Positions 56,240 to 63,863 of a DNA stretch of 64,000 nt are shown in pieces. The notes under the pieces were generated by a model. The model searched no databases. It was not told where the DNA came from and worked only from the letters and a program-made list of their open reading frames with translations. The DNA is from CADCVT01 sp036389485. GTDB lineage: Bacteria > Actinomycetota > Thermoleophilia > Solirubrobacterales > Solirubrobacteraceae. The first letter of the stretch is position 1. The number at the start of each line of letters is the position of its first letter. Where the stretch lies: positions 40,127 through 104,126 of the forward strand of contig DASVPR010000059.1 in NCBI GenBank assembly GCA_036389485.1, given 5' to 3'. Made by a program: the position numbers and the translations under genes.

Positions 56240-57286
56240 GTGGCGACCAGCATCTCCGACCTGCTCGACGTCCAGGTCGAAGACCGGGATCTCGACTGGC
56301 TTCAGACCAGTCTCCAGAACGCGATCGAGCTCGAGTTCGCGACGATCCCCGTCTACCTCTCGGGGATGTGGTCGATCATTCCTCAGAGCGGCCAGACCAA
56401 GCCGAGCGGTGAGGCCTACAACCTGATCCTCAGCGTGGTGATGGAGGAGATGCTCCACCTCGGGCTCGCGTGCAACATGCTGGCCGCGACCCCCGGCGGA
56501 AGCCCGGAGATCGTGGCTCCGACGTATCCGAGCCAGGGCCTGCCCGGCGGCGTGCTGCCCGAGCTCGAGGTCTACCTCGCCGGCCTGAGCCCCGAGACGC
56601 TCCAGATGTACATGGCCATCGAGCAGCCGGAGCCCCCGGCCGACCAGGTGGACCCGCAGTCCGACGGGCCGACGATCGGCCAGTTCTACGACGCGATCGC
56701 GAGCGCGTTCGCGTCGATCCAGCCGACGATCTCGAAGGCGAATCAGGTGAACCTGTTCGTGTCGGTCCCCGACCCCGACCATCCCGAGGCGAACCCGCCG
56801 ACGTCGATCGGCGAGAAACAAGCGCCGCTCGGGTCGCTCCAGGACGTGCAGAACGCGATCACGCTGATCAAGGACCAGGGCGAGGGGACCTCGACGTCGC
56901 CGTACGCGCCGCAGTACGACGGCGGCGGCGAGCTCTCCCACTACTTCCGCTTCGGGGAGATCCTGCACGGCCAGAAGCTGGTGCAGGTGCTCGACAGCTG
57001 GGAGTACGGCGGCGACCCCGTCCCGTTCCCGGACTGCTACCCCGTCGCGCCGGTGCCGCAGGGCGGCTACCCGGACGTCCCGGCCCCCGCGCAGATCGCC
57101 GAGTTCGACAAGCAGTACCAGAAGCTCCTCACGGACCTCGGCACGTGGACCCAGGCCTCGCTGCAATCCGCGATCGGCGCGATGCTCGGTCTCTACCAGT
57201 ACGTCCCACCCATCGTCTCACAGGCGTTGCCGGGCGGTACCGGCAACTACGGCCCCGACTTCGTACCCGCCAACGCGGCGAGCTGA
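56240..57286 (+). CDS. VioB/RebD-type ferritin-like domain protein
   Basis: The 348-residue protein has LQNAIELEFATIPVYLSGMW (Glu30/Glu32), VVMEEMLHLGLACNMLAA with ExxH (Glu70, His73) and SHYFRFGEILHGQKLV with a second ExxH. These are the diiron ligands of the Ferritin-like (iminophenyl-pyruvate dimer synthase) family. The biosynthetic partners VioA/C-E are absent, so violacein synthesis is not implied. It may oxidise another metabolite or store metal. The GTG start has GGAGG 5 nt upstream. Long 97-nt spacer before it: TTGCAG (56174-56179) is a possible -35. Confidence 0.85.
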   Translation: MATSISDLLDVQVEDRDLDWLQTSLQNAIELEFATIPVYLSGMWSIIPQSGQTKPSGEAYNLILSVVMEEMLHLGLACNMLAATPGGSPEIVAPTYPSQGLPGGVLPELEVYLAGLSPETLQMYMAIEQPEPPADQVDPQSDGPTIGQFYDAIASAFASIQPTISKANQVNLFVSVPDPDHPEANPPTSIGEKQAPLGSLQDVQNAITLIKDQGEGTSTSPYAPQYDGGGELSHYFRFGEILHGQKLVQVLDSWEYGGDPVPFPDCYPVAPVPQGGYPDVPAPAQIAEFDKQYQKLLTDLGTWTQASLQSAIGAMLGLYQYVPPIVSQALPGGTGNYGPDFVPANAAS

Positions 57287-57296
57287 GGAGGTCCCG

Positions 57297-57584
57297 ATGG
57301 CAGTCAGCTTCCAGAACGACATCGTCAAGCTCTTCACGAACGACGACATCGACCACATGAAGGACAAGACCCAGGTGGACCCCCCGGTCTACCTCGCCGA
57401 GTACTCGTACATGAGCGATTCGGCCGGCGACGACACATACCCCGACCACGCGAACGCGAACAACGTCTACTACCAGCTCTCCAATGGGCTGATGCCGCTC
57501 GACGACAACGACAACCCCGTGCCGTGGCCGTCCGACCAGGTGGCGCTGTTCAAGTCCTGGATGGACGACGGCTACCAGCCGTAG
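57297..57584 (+). CDS. small cytoplasmic partner of the ferritin-like protein
   Basis: The 95-residue protein opens FQNDIVKLFTNDDIDHMKDK and ends WPSDQVALFKSWMDDGYQP. This pattern, with a conserved N-terminal DI..LF...DIDHM and C-terminal MP...WP.DQVALFK.W, recurs in a family found beside or fused to VioB-type ferritin-like proteins. Function is unknown. GGAGG precedes the ATG. Its last 35 nt overlap the convergent ferric-reductase-like gene. Confidence 0.78.
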   Translation: MAVSFQNDIVKLFTNDDIDHMKDKTQVDPPVYLAEYSYMSDSAGDDTYPDHANANNVYYQLSNGLMPLDDNDNPVPWPSDQVALFKSWMDDGYQP

Positions 57585-58137
57585 CCACCTCCGGGCTCTC
57601 GCGTGGCAGGACCCGCATGAGCAAGAGGAAGAGGATCGGGGCCCCGGTGGCGAGCAGGAACGCCTGCAGCCAGGGCTCCTGCGCGTCCGTCCCGGCCCCG
57701 AGGGTGTGGGCGACCGAGAGGATGTAGACGACGATCGTGGCGCGGTGCGCCTTGCGCCAGAGCTTCGTGCCGATGCGCCTGCGCGCGTAGAACGTCAGGC
57801 CCAGCAGCGCCGCGAGCCAGCCGCCGGTCGTGCCGAGGCCGACCCAGAACGGCTTGACGTCGCTCGCGAACGGGACCGCCACGTCGGCGATCGACGGCTT
57901 CAGCCACCCATCGCCGAGCAGGGTGATGCCGTGCACCGCGATCGCGATCAGGCCGGCGAGCGCGGCGTGCTCGTGGACCGCCATGAGCGCGCGGGGCAGG
58001 CCCGGCCTCTTCGACGCGAGCTTGCCGCCGAGCGCGAGCCCGACCCCGACGGCGACCGTGATGCAGAGCAGCGCGGTGAGGCCCGCTGCGCGCGAGGCGA
58101 GCCACCAGCCGTACTCGGCGGGAGCAGGGCCGATCAT
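57550..58137 (-). CDS. ferric reductase-like transmembrane protein
   Basis: The 195-residue protein has six hydrophobic helices. The heme-type His residues lie in MAVHEHAALAGLIAIAVHGI and in LWRKAHRATIVVYILSVAHT, the paired-His pattern of the ferric reductase/MsrQ domain. It would carry electrons across the membrane. Its ATG overlaps the apbE TGA (ATGA), so the two are co-translated. Its C-terminus lies under the convergent small gene. Confidence 0.85.
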   Translation of the reverse strand: MIGPAPAEYGWWLASRAAGLTALLCITVAVGVGLALGGKLASKRPGLPRALMAVHEHAALAGLIAIAVHGITLLGDGWLKPSIADVAVPFASDVKPFWVGLGTTGGWLAALLGLTFYARRRIGTKLWRKAHRATIVVYILSVAHTLGAGTDAQEPWLQAFLLATGAPILFLLLMRVLPRESPEVATAGSRRPSRT

Positions 58138-59042
58138 CGCTTGTTGACCCTTCCTTCCGCGTCGACCCAGAGCAGCGCGATGTCGTCGGCGAGCTGCGGA
58201 CCCCCGAGCAACGCCATCTTCGCCTTCGTCTCGGCGCCGAGCGTGGTGGCGGCGGCGGCCGTCGCGGCGAGGACTCCCGTCCACGCGGGGTGACCCGTCG
58301 AGGGGTCGATGAGGTGGTGGCCCCCCTTCCACGCGCGGGCGTGGATCGCGGAGGTCGCGACGGCGCCTCGCGTGAGCGTGAGGCGGGCGGCCTCGCCGCC
58401 GAAGGGATGCGCGACGACCACGTCCTGCTCGACGGCGCCCCCGAGGCGGACGTCCCCGCCGCAGTCGATCGCCCAGCGCCGCGTGTGGGTGAGGATCGCG
58501 GCGACGCGGTCGGCGACGTGGCCCTTGCCCGTCCCGCCGAGGTCGAGTCTGAGGCCGGCCGGGCGGACGATCGCGTCCGGTTCGACCTCGATCGCGCGCC
58601 ACCGTTGGTCGGGATGCGGCCGGGCACGTCGCGGCGCGCCGGTCGGGAGGATCGGGGTGGCACTCGGCTTGATCGACCGCGCATAGCCGGCGTTCTCGAG
58701 CGCGGGCAGGAGCGTGGGGTCGACGAGCCCGCCCGAGCGGTGCGCGGCGTGGATCGCCGCCTTGACCGCGTCGCGCAGCAGCGCGGACGCGGGGACGCGC
58801 TCGCGCACGTCCGCGTTCAGCCTGCAGAGCTCCGAGTCCTCGCGGAAGCGCGAGAGGCGGCGGTCGTAGTCCTCGACGATCCTGCGCGCGCGGAGGGCGA
58901 GGGTCGGCGCGTCCGGCGCCTCGACCACCACGCGGACGGTCGTGCCGAGGGCGCGGAACGACTCGTCCGCGATGGTCACGGCGCTGTGCGGGCGTCGAAG
59001 GCGCACGACGCGGGATGCGCCATGAGGCCGTGCACGGATCAC
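58134..59042 (-). CDS. apbE: FAD:protein FMN transferase
   Basis: ApbE covalently attaches FMN to Thr/Ser of target proteins outside the membrane. The 302-residue protein has RALGTTVRVVVEAP, RLDLGGTGKGHVADRVAAIL (canonical DLGGIAKG), WAIDCGGDVRLGG, ATSAIHARAWKGGHHLID and PSTGHPA. No FMN_bind acceptor with the SGA[ST] motif is seen in the operon, which is odd. The GTG at 59042 overlaps the previous TGA. Confidence 0.87.
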   Translation of the reverse strand: MIRARPHGASRVVRLRRPHSAVTIADESFRALGTTVRVVVEAPDAPTLALRARRIVEDYDRRLSRFREDSELCRLNADVRERVPASALLRDAVKAAIHAAHRSGGLVDPTLLPALENAGYARSIKPSATPILPTGAPRRARPHPDQRWRAIEVEPDAIVRPAGLRLDLGGTGKGHVADRVAAILTHTRRWAIDCGGDVRLGGAVEQDVVVAHPFGGEAARLTLTRGAVATSAIHARAWKGGHHLIDPSTGHPAWTGVLAATAAAATTLGAETKAKMALLGGPQLADDIALLWVDAEGRVNKR

Positions 59043-59590
59043 GACGCGCGGCTGACGACGGGGGCAGGGGCGGGCGCGGCCGCCGGCGCCGCGACCGGCG
59101 GCGGAGCGGCGGCGGAAGGGGCGGGAGCCGCGGGAGCTCCGCCCTGGATCGCGAGGGCGGCGGGCGGGGCGGGAGCGCCGCGGCCGCTCGCGACGGCGGC
59201 GGGGACGGCGGGGGTGGATCCTCCCGGAGCGCGCCGCCGAACGACGACCCGCCGTCTCACGATCCGCTTGACCAGGACGCGCTGAGGCCGCGTCGTCTCG
59301 GCCGGAGCCGCGCTGATCGCGGGGTCGTTCTCCGCCCGGACCTGAAGCGCCAGAAAGGCCAGAGCGACGAGGAACACCGCAGCGGAGCCGGCGGCGACAC
59401 CGAGCGGACCGGGCGGAGTGAGCGCGGCGGGCGGCGCAGCCGCCCGTGCGGCCGCACGCGGCCGCGCGCCGCCGCCCTCCGGTCCCGGCGGGCGGGCAGC
59501 CGGCGACGGCGGCCCCAGCGGACCGCCCCGCCCAGGAGCCACCGCCGCCGGCTCCTCGCCCGCGCGCGGTGCGAGCGCGAGGTCAGTCAT
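59039..59590 (-). CDS. Ala/Pro-rich single-pass membrane protein
   Basis: The 183-residue protein has a cytoplasmic Ala/Pro/Arg-rich part (1-62), one membrane span (about 65-82; GVAAGSAAVFLVALAFLALQ), a basic strand (QRVLVKRIVRRRVVVRR) and an Ala/Pro-rich C-terminus. The basic strand resembles VRTEVVRRTRTI in the preceding gene of the operon. The ATG at 59590 lies inside the end of that gene (8-nt overlap). Function unknown, perhaps an electron-transfer scaffold. Confidence 0.6.
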   Translation of the reverse strand: MTDLALAPRAGEEPAAVAPGRGGPLGPPSPAARPPGPEGGGARPRAAARAAAPPAALTPPGPLGVAAGSAAVFLVALAFLALQVRAENDPAISAAPAETTRPQRVLVKRIVRRRVVVRRRAPGGSTPAVPAAVASGRGAPAPPAALAIQGGAPAAPAPSAAAPPPVAAPAAAPAPAPVVSRAS

Positions 59591-60044
59591 CGTCGCCCCC
59601 GCGACCCCTTCCGCGGCCTCGGCCGTGGCCGGAGTCGTCGTCGTCGAACGCCTCGAAGTCGTCGTCGTCGTCGTCGCGGTCGCCGCCGTGGTCGTCGAAG
59701 CCGTCGTCGCGGTCGCCGCCGTGGTCGTCGAAATCGTCGTCGCCGTGCGGGCCGTCCTCGGGCGTGCCGTCGCCACGGGCCTCGCCGGGCGGCGCGGCGG
59801 CCGCGGGCGGCGGGGCGGCGGGCGCCGCAGCCGCGGCGGCGGCGCGGGCAGGCGCGGCGGCGGCGGCCGGCGTGTCCTCCGTGATCGTGCGCGTGCGGCG
59901 GACGACCTCGGTCCGGACCTGCTCGGGCGCGGCCGTCTCCGCGGCGGGCTTCGTCTCCTCCTCGGGGCGCGAGCCGAGGGCGACGGCGGTCAGGCCGCCG
60001 AGCGCGAGCAGCGTCACGGCGGTCGCGATGCGGGTGCGGTTCAT
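59583..60044 (-). CDS. secreted or anchored protein with Gly-Arg/Asp tail (paralogue of 62349-62762)
   Basis: The 153-residue protein has a signal or anchor (1-23) and a short segment with VRTEVVRRTRTI. An Ala/Pro stretch follows, then an Asp/His/Gly-rich run (DDHGGDRDD repeats), and it ends RGRGRGRGGDDD. The same tail closes the protein at 62349-62762. CTTTGC repeats with 10-11-bp spacing lie upstream (60070-60108). It is the first gene of the operon to apbE. Metal binding by the acidic/His part is possible. Confidence 0.65.
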   Translation of the reverse strand: MNRTRIATAVTLLALGGLTAVALGSRPEEETKPAAETAAPEQVRTEVVRRTRTITEDTPAAAAAPARAAAAAAAPAAPPPAAAAPPGEARGDGTPEDGPHGDDDFDDHGGDRDDGFDDHGGDRDDDDDDFEAFDDDDSGHGRGRGRGRGGDDD

Positions 60045-60069
60045 GGGGTGCACCGTGAAGGGACCGCGG

Positions 60070-60108
60070 GCAAGCACCGCGCAACCGCGGGCAAAGCTTT
60101 GGCAAAGC
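60070..60108. promoter_or_regulatory. direct-repeat operator between the tail protein gene and the response regulator gene
   Basis: GCAAG, GCAAC, GCAAA and GCAAA begin at 60070, 60081, 60091 and 60102, spacings of 11, 10 and 11 bp. On the minus strand the last two read CTTTGC. OmpR/PhoB-type regulators bind repeats of just this period. The site fits autoregulation of the two-component genes and control of the divergent operon. Confidence 0.55.
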
Positions 60109-60149
60109 CTCCCGGGAAGCTCCGCGCGCGTCGCTACGCTCGCCGCGGC

Positions 60150-60893
60150 ATGGCGTCCGGTCCCCGCATCCTGCTCGTCGAGGACGAGTCCTCGATCGCC
60201 GACCCGTTCGCGAAGATCCTGCGCCGCGAGGGCTTCGACGCGATCGTCGCGCGCACCGCCGCCGAGGCTCTCGAACGGGCGCGCGCGCTCGAGCCCGACC
60301 TCGTCCTCCTCGACCTCGCCCTGCCCGACGGCGACGGCCGCGACGTGTGCCGGACGCTGCGCGCGACCTCCTCCGTCCCCGTGATCATGGTCACCGCGCG
60401 CGGGACCGAGACGGACAAGATCGTCGGGCTGGAGATCGGCGCCGACGACTACGTCGTCAAGCCGTTCAGCGCGGCGGAGGTCATCGCGCGGATCCGCGCG
60501 GTGCTCCGGCGCGCGACCGCCAAGGACGAAGGGCCGCAGGAGCCGATCCGCATCGGCGACCTCGACGTCGACCTCGCCGCCCGCCGCGCGCGCCTGCGCG
60601 GCGACGAGATCGAGTTGTCCCGCAAGGAGTTCGACCTCCTCGCCGAGCTCGCGCGCCACGCCGGCCGCGTCGTGACGCGCGAGGACCTCATGAGCCGCGT
60701 CTGGGACGAGAACTGGTTCGGCTCGACGAAGACGCTCGACGTCCACATCGGCTGGCTGCGCAAGAAGCTGGGCGACGACCCCGCCGCCCCGCGCTGGATC
60801 GAGACCGTGCGCGGGGTCGGGTTCCGGTTCGCGGGTGGGGAGGATGGCGAGGGCGGGGGCTCCGCCGGCGCCGGCGGGGGGGCGCGGCCGTAG
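60150..60893 (+). CDS. OmpR/PhoB family response regulator
   Basis: The 247-residue protein has a receiver domain with LLVEDESSIADPF, the phosphoacceptor Asp in LVLLDLALPDGDG, and Lys in DDYVVKPFSAAEV. The winged-helix effector has LSRKEFDLLAELARHAGRVV and STKTLDVHIGWLRKKLGDD. A Gly-rich tail follows FRFAGGEDGEGGG. TACGCT lies 9 nt before the ATG. The last codons run through a G7 tract, and the stop lies inside the histidine kinase gene. Confidence 0.92.
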   Translation: MASGPRILLVEDESSIADPFAKILRREGFDAIVARTAAEALERARALEPDLVLLDLALPDGDGRDVCRTLRATSSVPVIMVTARGTETDKIVGLEIGADDYVVKPFSAAEVIARIRAVLRRATAKDEGPQEPIRIGDLDVDLAARRARLRGDEIELSRKEFDLLAELARHAGRVVTREDLMSRVWDENWFGSTKTLDVHIGWLRKKLGDDPAAPRWIETVRGVGFRFAGGEDGEGGGSAGAGGGARP

Positions 60894-62338
60894 CCCTCCG
60901 CACGCGCCTGCTGCTGGCGCTCGCGTACGTCCTCGTGCTCGCGGTCGTCGCGCTCGGCGTCCCGCTCGGCGCGACGCTCGGCGATCGCGTGGACGCCGAG
61001 GTCAAGAGCGACGCCCGCGGGCAGGCCGACGTCGTCGCCGCCTCGGCCGCGGACCTCCTGGGGCCGCGCGACGCGCGTGCCCTGTCGCAACTGGTGCGAA
61101 CCGCGGGCGGGTCGGTCCGCGGGCGGGTGATCGTCGTCGACCGCGACGGCTTCCTGCTCGCCGACTCCCAGGGCGCCGCGCCCGGCCGCGACTACTCGAC
61201 GCGCCCCGAGATCCGCGCGGCGCTCGGCGGCGCGGCCGACCAGCGCGAGCGCCGCTCCCAGACCCTCGACGAGCGGCTGCTCGCCACGAGCGTCCCGATC
61301 CTGCGGCGCGGGCAGCCGATCGGCGCCGTGCGGGTGACGCAGAGCGTGGACGCCGTCGACCGCGCGGTCCGCCGCGCCTGGCTCGGCCTCGCGCTCGTCG
61401 GCCTGATCGTGATCGCGGTCGGCCTGCTCCTCGGGTGGCTGATCGCGAACTGGGTGGCGCGGCCGACGGTGGAGCTCGACCGCGCGGCCCGCCGGGTCGC
61501 GGAGGGCGACCTGGCGGTGCGCGCGCGGGTGGAGGGAAGCGCGGAGCAGCGCTCGCTCGCGCGGACGTTCAACGAGATGACCGAGCGGATCGGGCGACTG
61601 CTCGACTCGCAGCGCGAGTTCGTCGCCGACGCGTCGCACCAGCTGCGCACGCCGCTCGCCGGGCTGCGCCTCCGGTTGGAGGCGGCCGCCGCGGACGGCG
61701 ATCCAGACGGCGAGCTCGAGGCCGCCCAGCGCGAGGTCGACCGCCTCGCGCAGATGGTCGGCGAGCTGCTCGAGCTGAGCCGGGTCGGCGAGCGCGAGCT
61801 GCCGGGCGAGCCGCTCGACCTCGACGACGCCGCCCGGCGAGCGCGCGCGAGGTGGGAGCGCGCAGCGCGCGAGCACAGGCGCGAGCTGCGCCTCGCGACG
61901 AGCGGCCGCGCGGGCGAAGCAGCCGCGGCGGGCGGAGCCGGCACGGCGGGCGGAGCCGGCACGGCGGGCGAGGGCGCCGCGGGCGGCGGCGCCATCGTGC
62001 ATTGCGCGAAAGGGGACCTCGATCGCATCGTCGACGCGCTGGTCGAGAACGCGCTCAACTACGGCGCGGGGACGGTGACGATCGCCACCCGCGGGACCTC
62101 GCTGCGTGTGCTCGACGAGGGGCGCGGGCTGGAGGAGGGCGAGGAGGACGCGGTCTTCGACCGGTTCCACCGCGGCAGCGCGGGGCGCGCCGGGCCCCGC
62201 GGAACGGGCCTCGGGCTGCCGATCGCGCGCGAGCTCGCGCGCCGCTGGGGCGCGGACGTGACGCTGCGCAACCGCGACGACGGTCTCGGCGCAGTAGCCG
62301 AGCTCCGCTTTGCAGTCTCTTTACAGGACACCCCCTAG
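60890..62338 (+). CDS. sensor histidine kinase without a recognisable start codon
   Basis: The approximately 482-residue kinase has membrane spans at about 5-28 and 165-187, an extracellular sensor between them, a HAMP region (LIANWVARPTVELDRAARRV), the H box FVADASHQLRTPLAGLRLRL, the N box VDALVENALNYGAG, and G boxes LDEGRGLEEGEED and RGTGLGLPIARELARR. A Gly/Ala repeat (GGAGTAGGAGTAG) interrupts the catalytic domain. The expected N-terminus (VALRTRLLLALAYVLVLA) begins at GTA 60890, directly on the regulator stop. No ATG, GTG or TTG is available upstream for hundreds of bases, and the first GTG (60935) would cut the membrane span. Confidence 0.85.
   Translation, partial: VALRTRLLLALAYVLVLAVVALGVPLGATLGDRVDAEVKSDARGQADVVAASAADLLGPRDARALSQLVRTAGGSVRGRVIVVDRDGFLLADSQGAAPGRDYSTRPEIRAALGGAADQRERRSQTLDERLLATSVPILRRGQPIGAVRVTQSVDAVDRAVRRAWLGLALVGLIVIAVGLLLGWLIANWVARPTVELDRAARRVAEGDLAVRARVEGSAEQRSLARTFNEMTERIGRLLDSQREFVADASHQLRTPLAGLRLRLEAAAADGDPDGELEAAQREVDRLAQMVGELLELSRVGERELPGEPLDLDDAARRARARWERAAREHRRELRLATSGRAGEAAAAGGAGTAGGAGTAGEGAAGGGAIVHCAKGDLDRIVDALVENALNYGAGTVTIATRGTSLRVLDEGRGLEEGEEDAVFDRFHRGSAGRAGPRGTGLGLPIARELARRWGADVTLRNRDDGLGAVAELRFAVSLQDTP
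62308..62326 (+). promoter_or_regulatory. CTTTGCAG/CTTTACAG direct repeats before the second tail-protein gene
   Basis: CTTTGCAG starts at 62308 and CTTTACAG at 62319, exactly 11 bp apart, in the last codons of the kinase gene. TAGCGT (62336-62341), a -10 box, follows. The same hexamer with the same period is upstream of the paralogous gene at 60044, in the same orientation to transcription. Confidence 0.5.
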
Positions 62339-62348
62339 CGTGCCTCCC

Positions 62349-62762
62349 ATGCGCCGCATCCTGACCTTCGTCGTCGTCGCCGCCGCGGGCCTCGCCGCCG
62401 CCGTCGGCGTGACGGTCGCGGCGACCGCGATCACCGACCAGGAGATCGGGCTGGACTCCGAGCCCCTCACGGCCGGCCGCGAGCTCGCGCCGCCCGCGAC
62501 GAACCGCGCGGGCCGGACGAACCGCGACCGTCCCCGCACGACCACGACCCGCACGTCCCCGCGCGACGACGACGACGACGCCCGCTCCGGAGGCGGCTAC
62601 AGCGGCGGCGCGCCGACCGGCCCCGGCACCGCGCCGCCACCGCCGCCGGTCGGCTCCGGGGCCGGCGACGACGGATCCGACGACAGCGGAGGAGGAGACG
62701 ACGACGGCAGCGGCCGCGGACGCGGCAGGGGCAGAGGCCGCGGAGGCGACGACGACGACTGA
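62349..62762 (+). CDS. secreted or anchored protein with Gly-Arg/Asp tail (paralogue of 59583-60044)
   Basis: The 137-residue protein has an N-terminal membrane/signal segment (about 4-26), a Thr/Arg/Asp-rich linker (RDRPRTTTTRTSPRDDDDDA), a Gly/Pro/Ser-rich part and the end RGRGRGRGRGGDDDD. The tail matches the gene at 59583-60044, on the other side of the two-component system. It is probably a target of the regulator. Function unknown; acidic clusters may bind cations. TAGCGT lies 7 nt before the ATG. Confidence 0.65.
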   Translation: MRRILTFVVVAAAGLAAAVGVTVAATAITDQEIGLDSEPLTAGRELAPPATNRAGRTNRDRPRTTTTRTSPRDDDDDARSGGGYSGGAPTGPGTAPPPPPVGSGAGDDGSDDSGGGDDDGSGRGRGRGRGRGGDDDD

Positions 62763-62780
62763 GCAGTAGCCTCGCGCCCC

Positions 62781-63863
62781 ATGCGCCGCGCGGGCTACGA
62801 CGCGATCGTCGTCGGGCTCGGCGCGATGGGCGCGGCCGCGACGTACCAGCTCGCGAAGGCCGGCGCGCGCGTCCTGGGCGTCGACCGGTTCCACCCTCCG
62901 CACGAGCTCGGGTCGAGCCACGGCGAGACGCGCATCACCCGGATCGCGATCGGCGAGGGCGCGCACTTCGTCCCGCTCGTGAAGCGCTCGCACGAGCTGT
63001 GGAGGGAGATCGAGCGTGAGAGCGGCGAGACCATCCTCACCGAGACGGGGATGCTCCTGATCGCGGCCGCGAAGCCCGCGGTCCTGCACGGCGCCGAGGA
63101 CTTCCTCGCCGCGACGATCGCCGCCGCGCGCGAGCACGACGTCCCGCACGAGACGCTCACCGCGCGCGAGGCCGCGGCGCGGTTTCCCCAGTTCGCGCTG
63201 ACCGGCGACGAGCGCGGCGCCTACTACGAGCCGGGCGCCGGCTACCTGCGGCCCGAGGCGGCGGTGGCGGCGCAGCTCGCGCTCGCGGAGCGCCACGGCG
63301 CGGAGCTGCGCTTCGGCGAGCGGGTGCACGAAGTCGCGAAGGGGCGCGTCACGACGGCCGCAGGAGACGTGACGGGGCGCGCGATCGTGCTCACCGTCGG
63401 CCCGTGGATCGGCGACTTCCTCGAGGGCCGCTTCACCGTCCACCGCCAGGTCCAGTACTGGTTCGAGGCCACGGCGCCCGAGGAGCAGCGCGACGCGCCC
63501 ATCTTCATCTGGGAGATCGGCAGCGGCCCGGACGACTTCTTCTACGGCTTCCCACCCGTCGACGGCGCGGTCAAGCTGGCGTCCGAGGACTACACGCGCA
63601 CGACGACACCCGACGCGTGCGACCGCGCGGTCCAGCCCGCCGAGGCGGGCAGGTTCCACGCGCGATACGTCGCAGGGCGGCTCGCGGGCGTCACCGAGCG
63701 GTGCGTGAAGGCGTCGACGTGCCTCTACACCGTCACGCACGACCGCGACTTCGTCATCGAGGAAACGGACTATGGCGTCCTCCTCGTCTCCGCCTGCTCA
63801 GGGCACGGCTTCAAGCACAGCGCAGCGATCGGTGAGCAGACCGCGCGGCGGCTGGGCGCCTAG
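62781..63863 (+). CDS. N-methyltryptophan/sarcosine oxidase-like flavoprotein
   Basis: The 360-residue FAD oxidase of the MSOX/SolA group has AIVVGLGAMGAAATYQLAKA (dinucleotide motif), GVDRFHPPHELGSSHGETRI (with the SSHG...R motif), ETGMLLIAA and SACSGHGFKHSAAIGE at the C-terminus. The Cys in KASTCLYTVTHDRDFVIEE is at the place of covalent flavin attachment in sarcosine oxidase. It probably oxidises an N-methyl amino acid, releasing formaldehyde and H2O2. TAGCCT lies 8 nt before the ATG. Its stop shares CTAG with the convergent transposase. Confidence 0.9.
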   Translation: MRRAGYDAIVVGLGAMGAAATYQLAKAGARVLGVDRFHPPHELGSSHGETRITRIAIGEGAHFVPLVKRSHELWREIERESGETILTETGMLLIAAAKPAVLHGAEDFLAATIAAAREHDVPHETLTAREAAARFPQFALTGDERGAYYEPGAGYLRPEAAVAAQLALAERHGAELRFGERVHEVAKGRVTTAAGDVTGRAIVLTVGPWIGDFLEGRFTVHRQVQYWFEATAPEEQRDAPIFIWEIGSGPDDFFYGFPPVDGAVKLASEDYTRTTTPDACDRAVQPAEAGRFHARYVAGRLAGVTERCVKASTCLYTVTHDRDFVIEETDYGVLLVSACSGHGFKHSAAIGEQTARRLGA

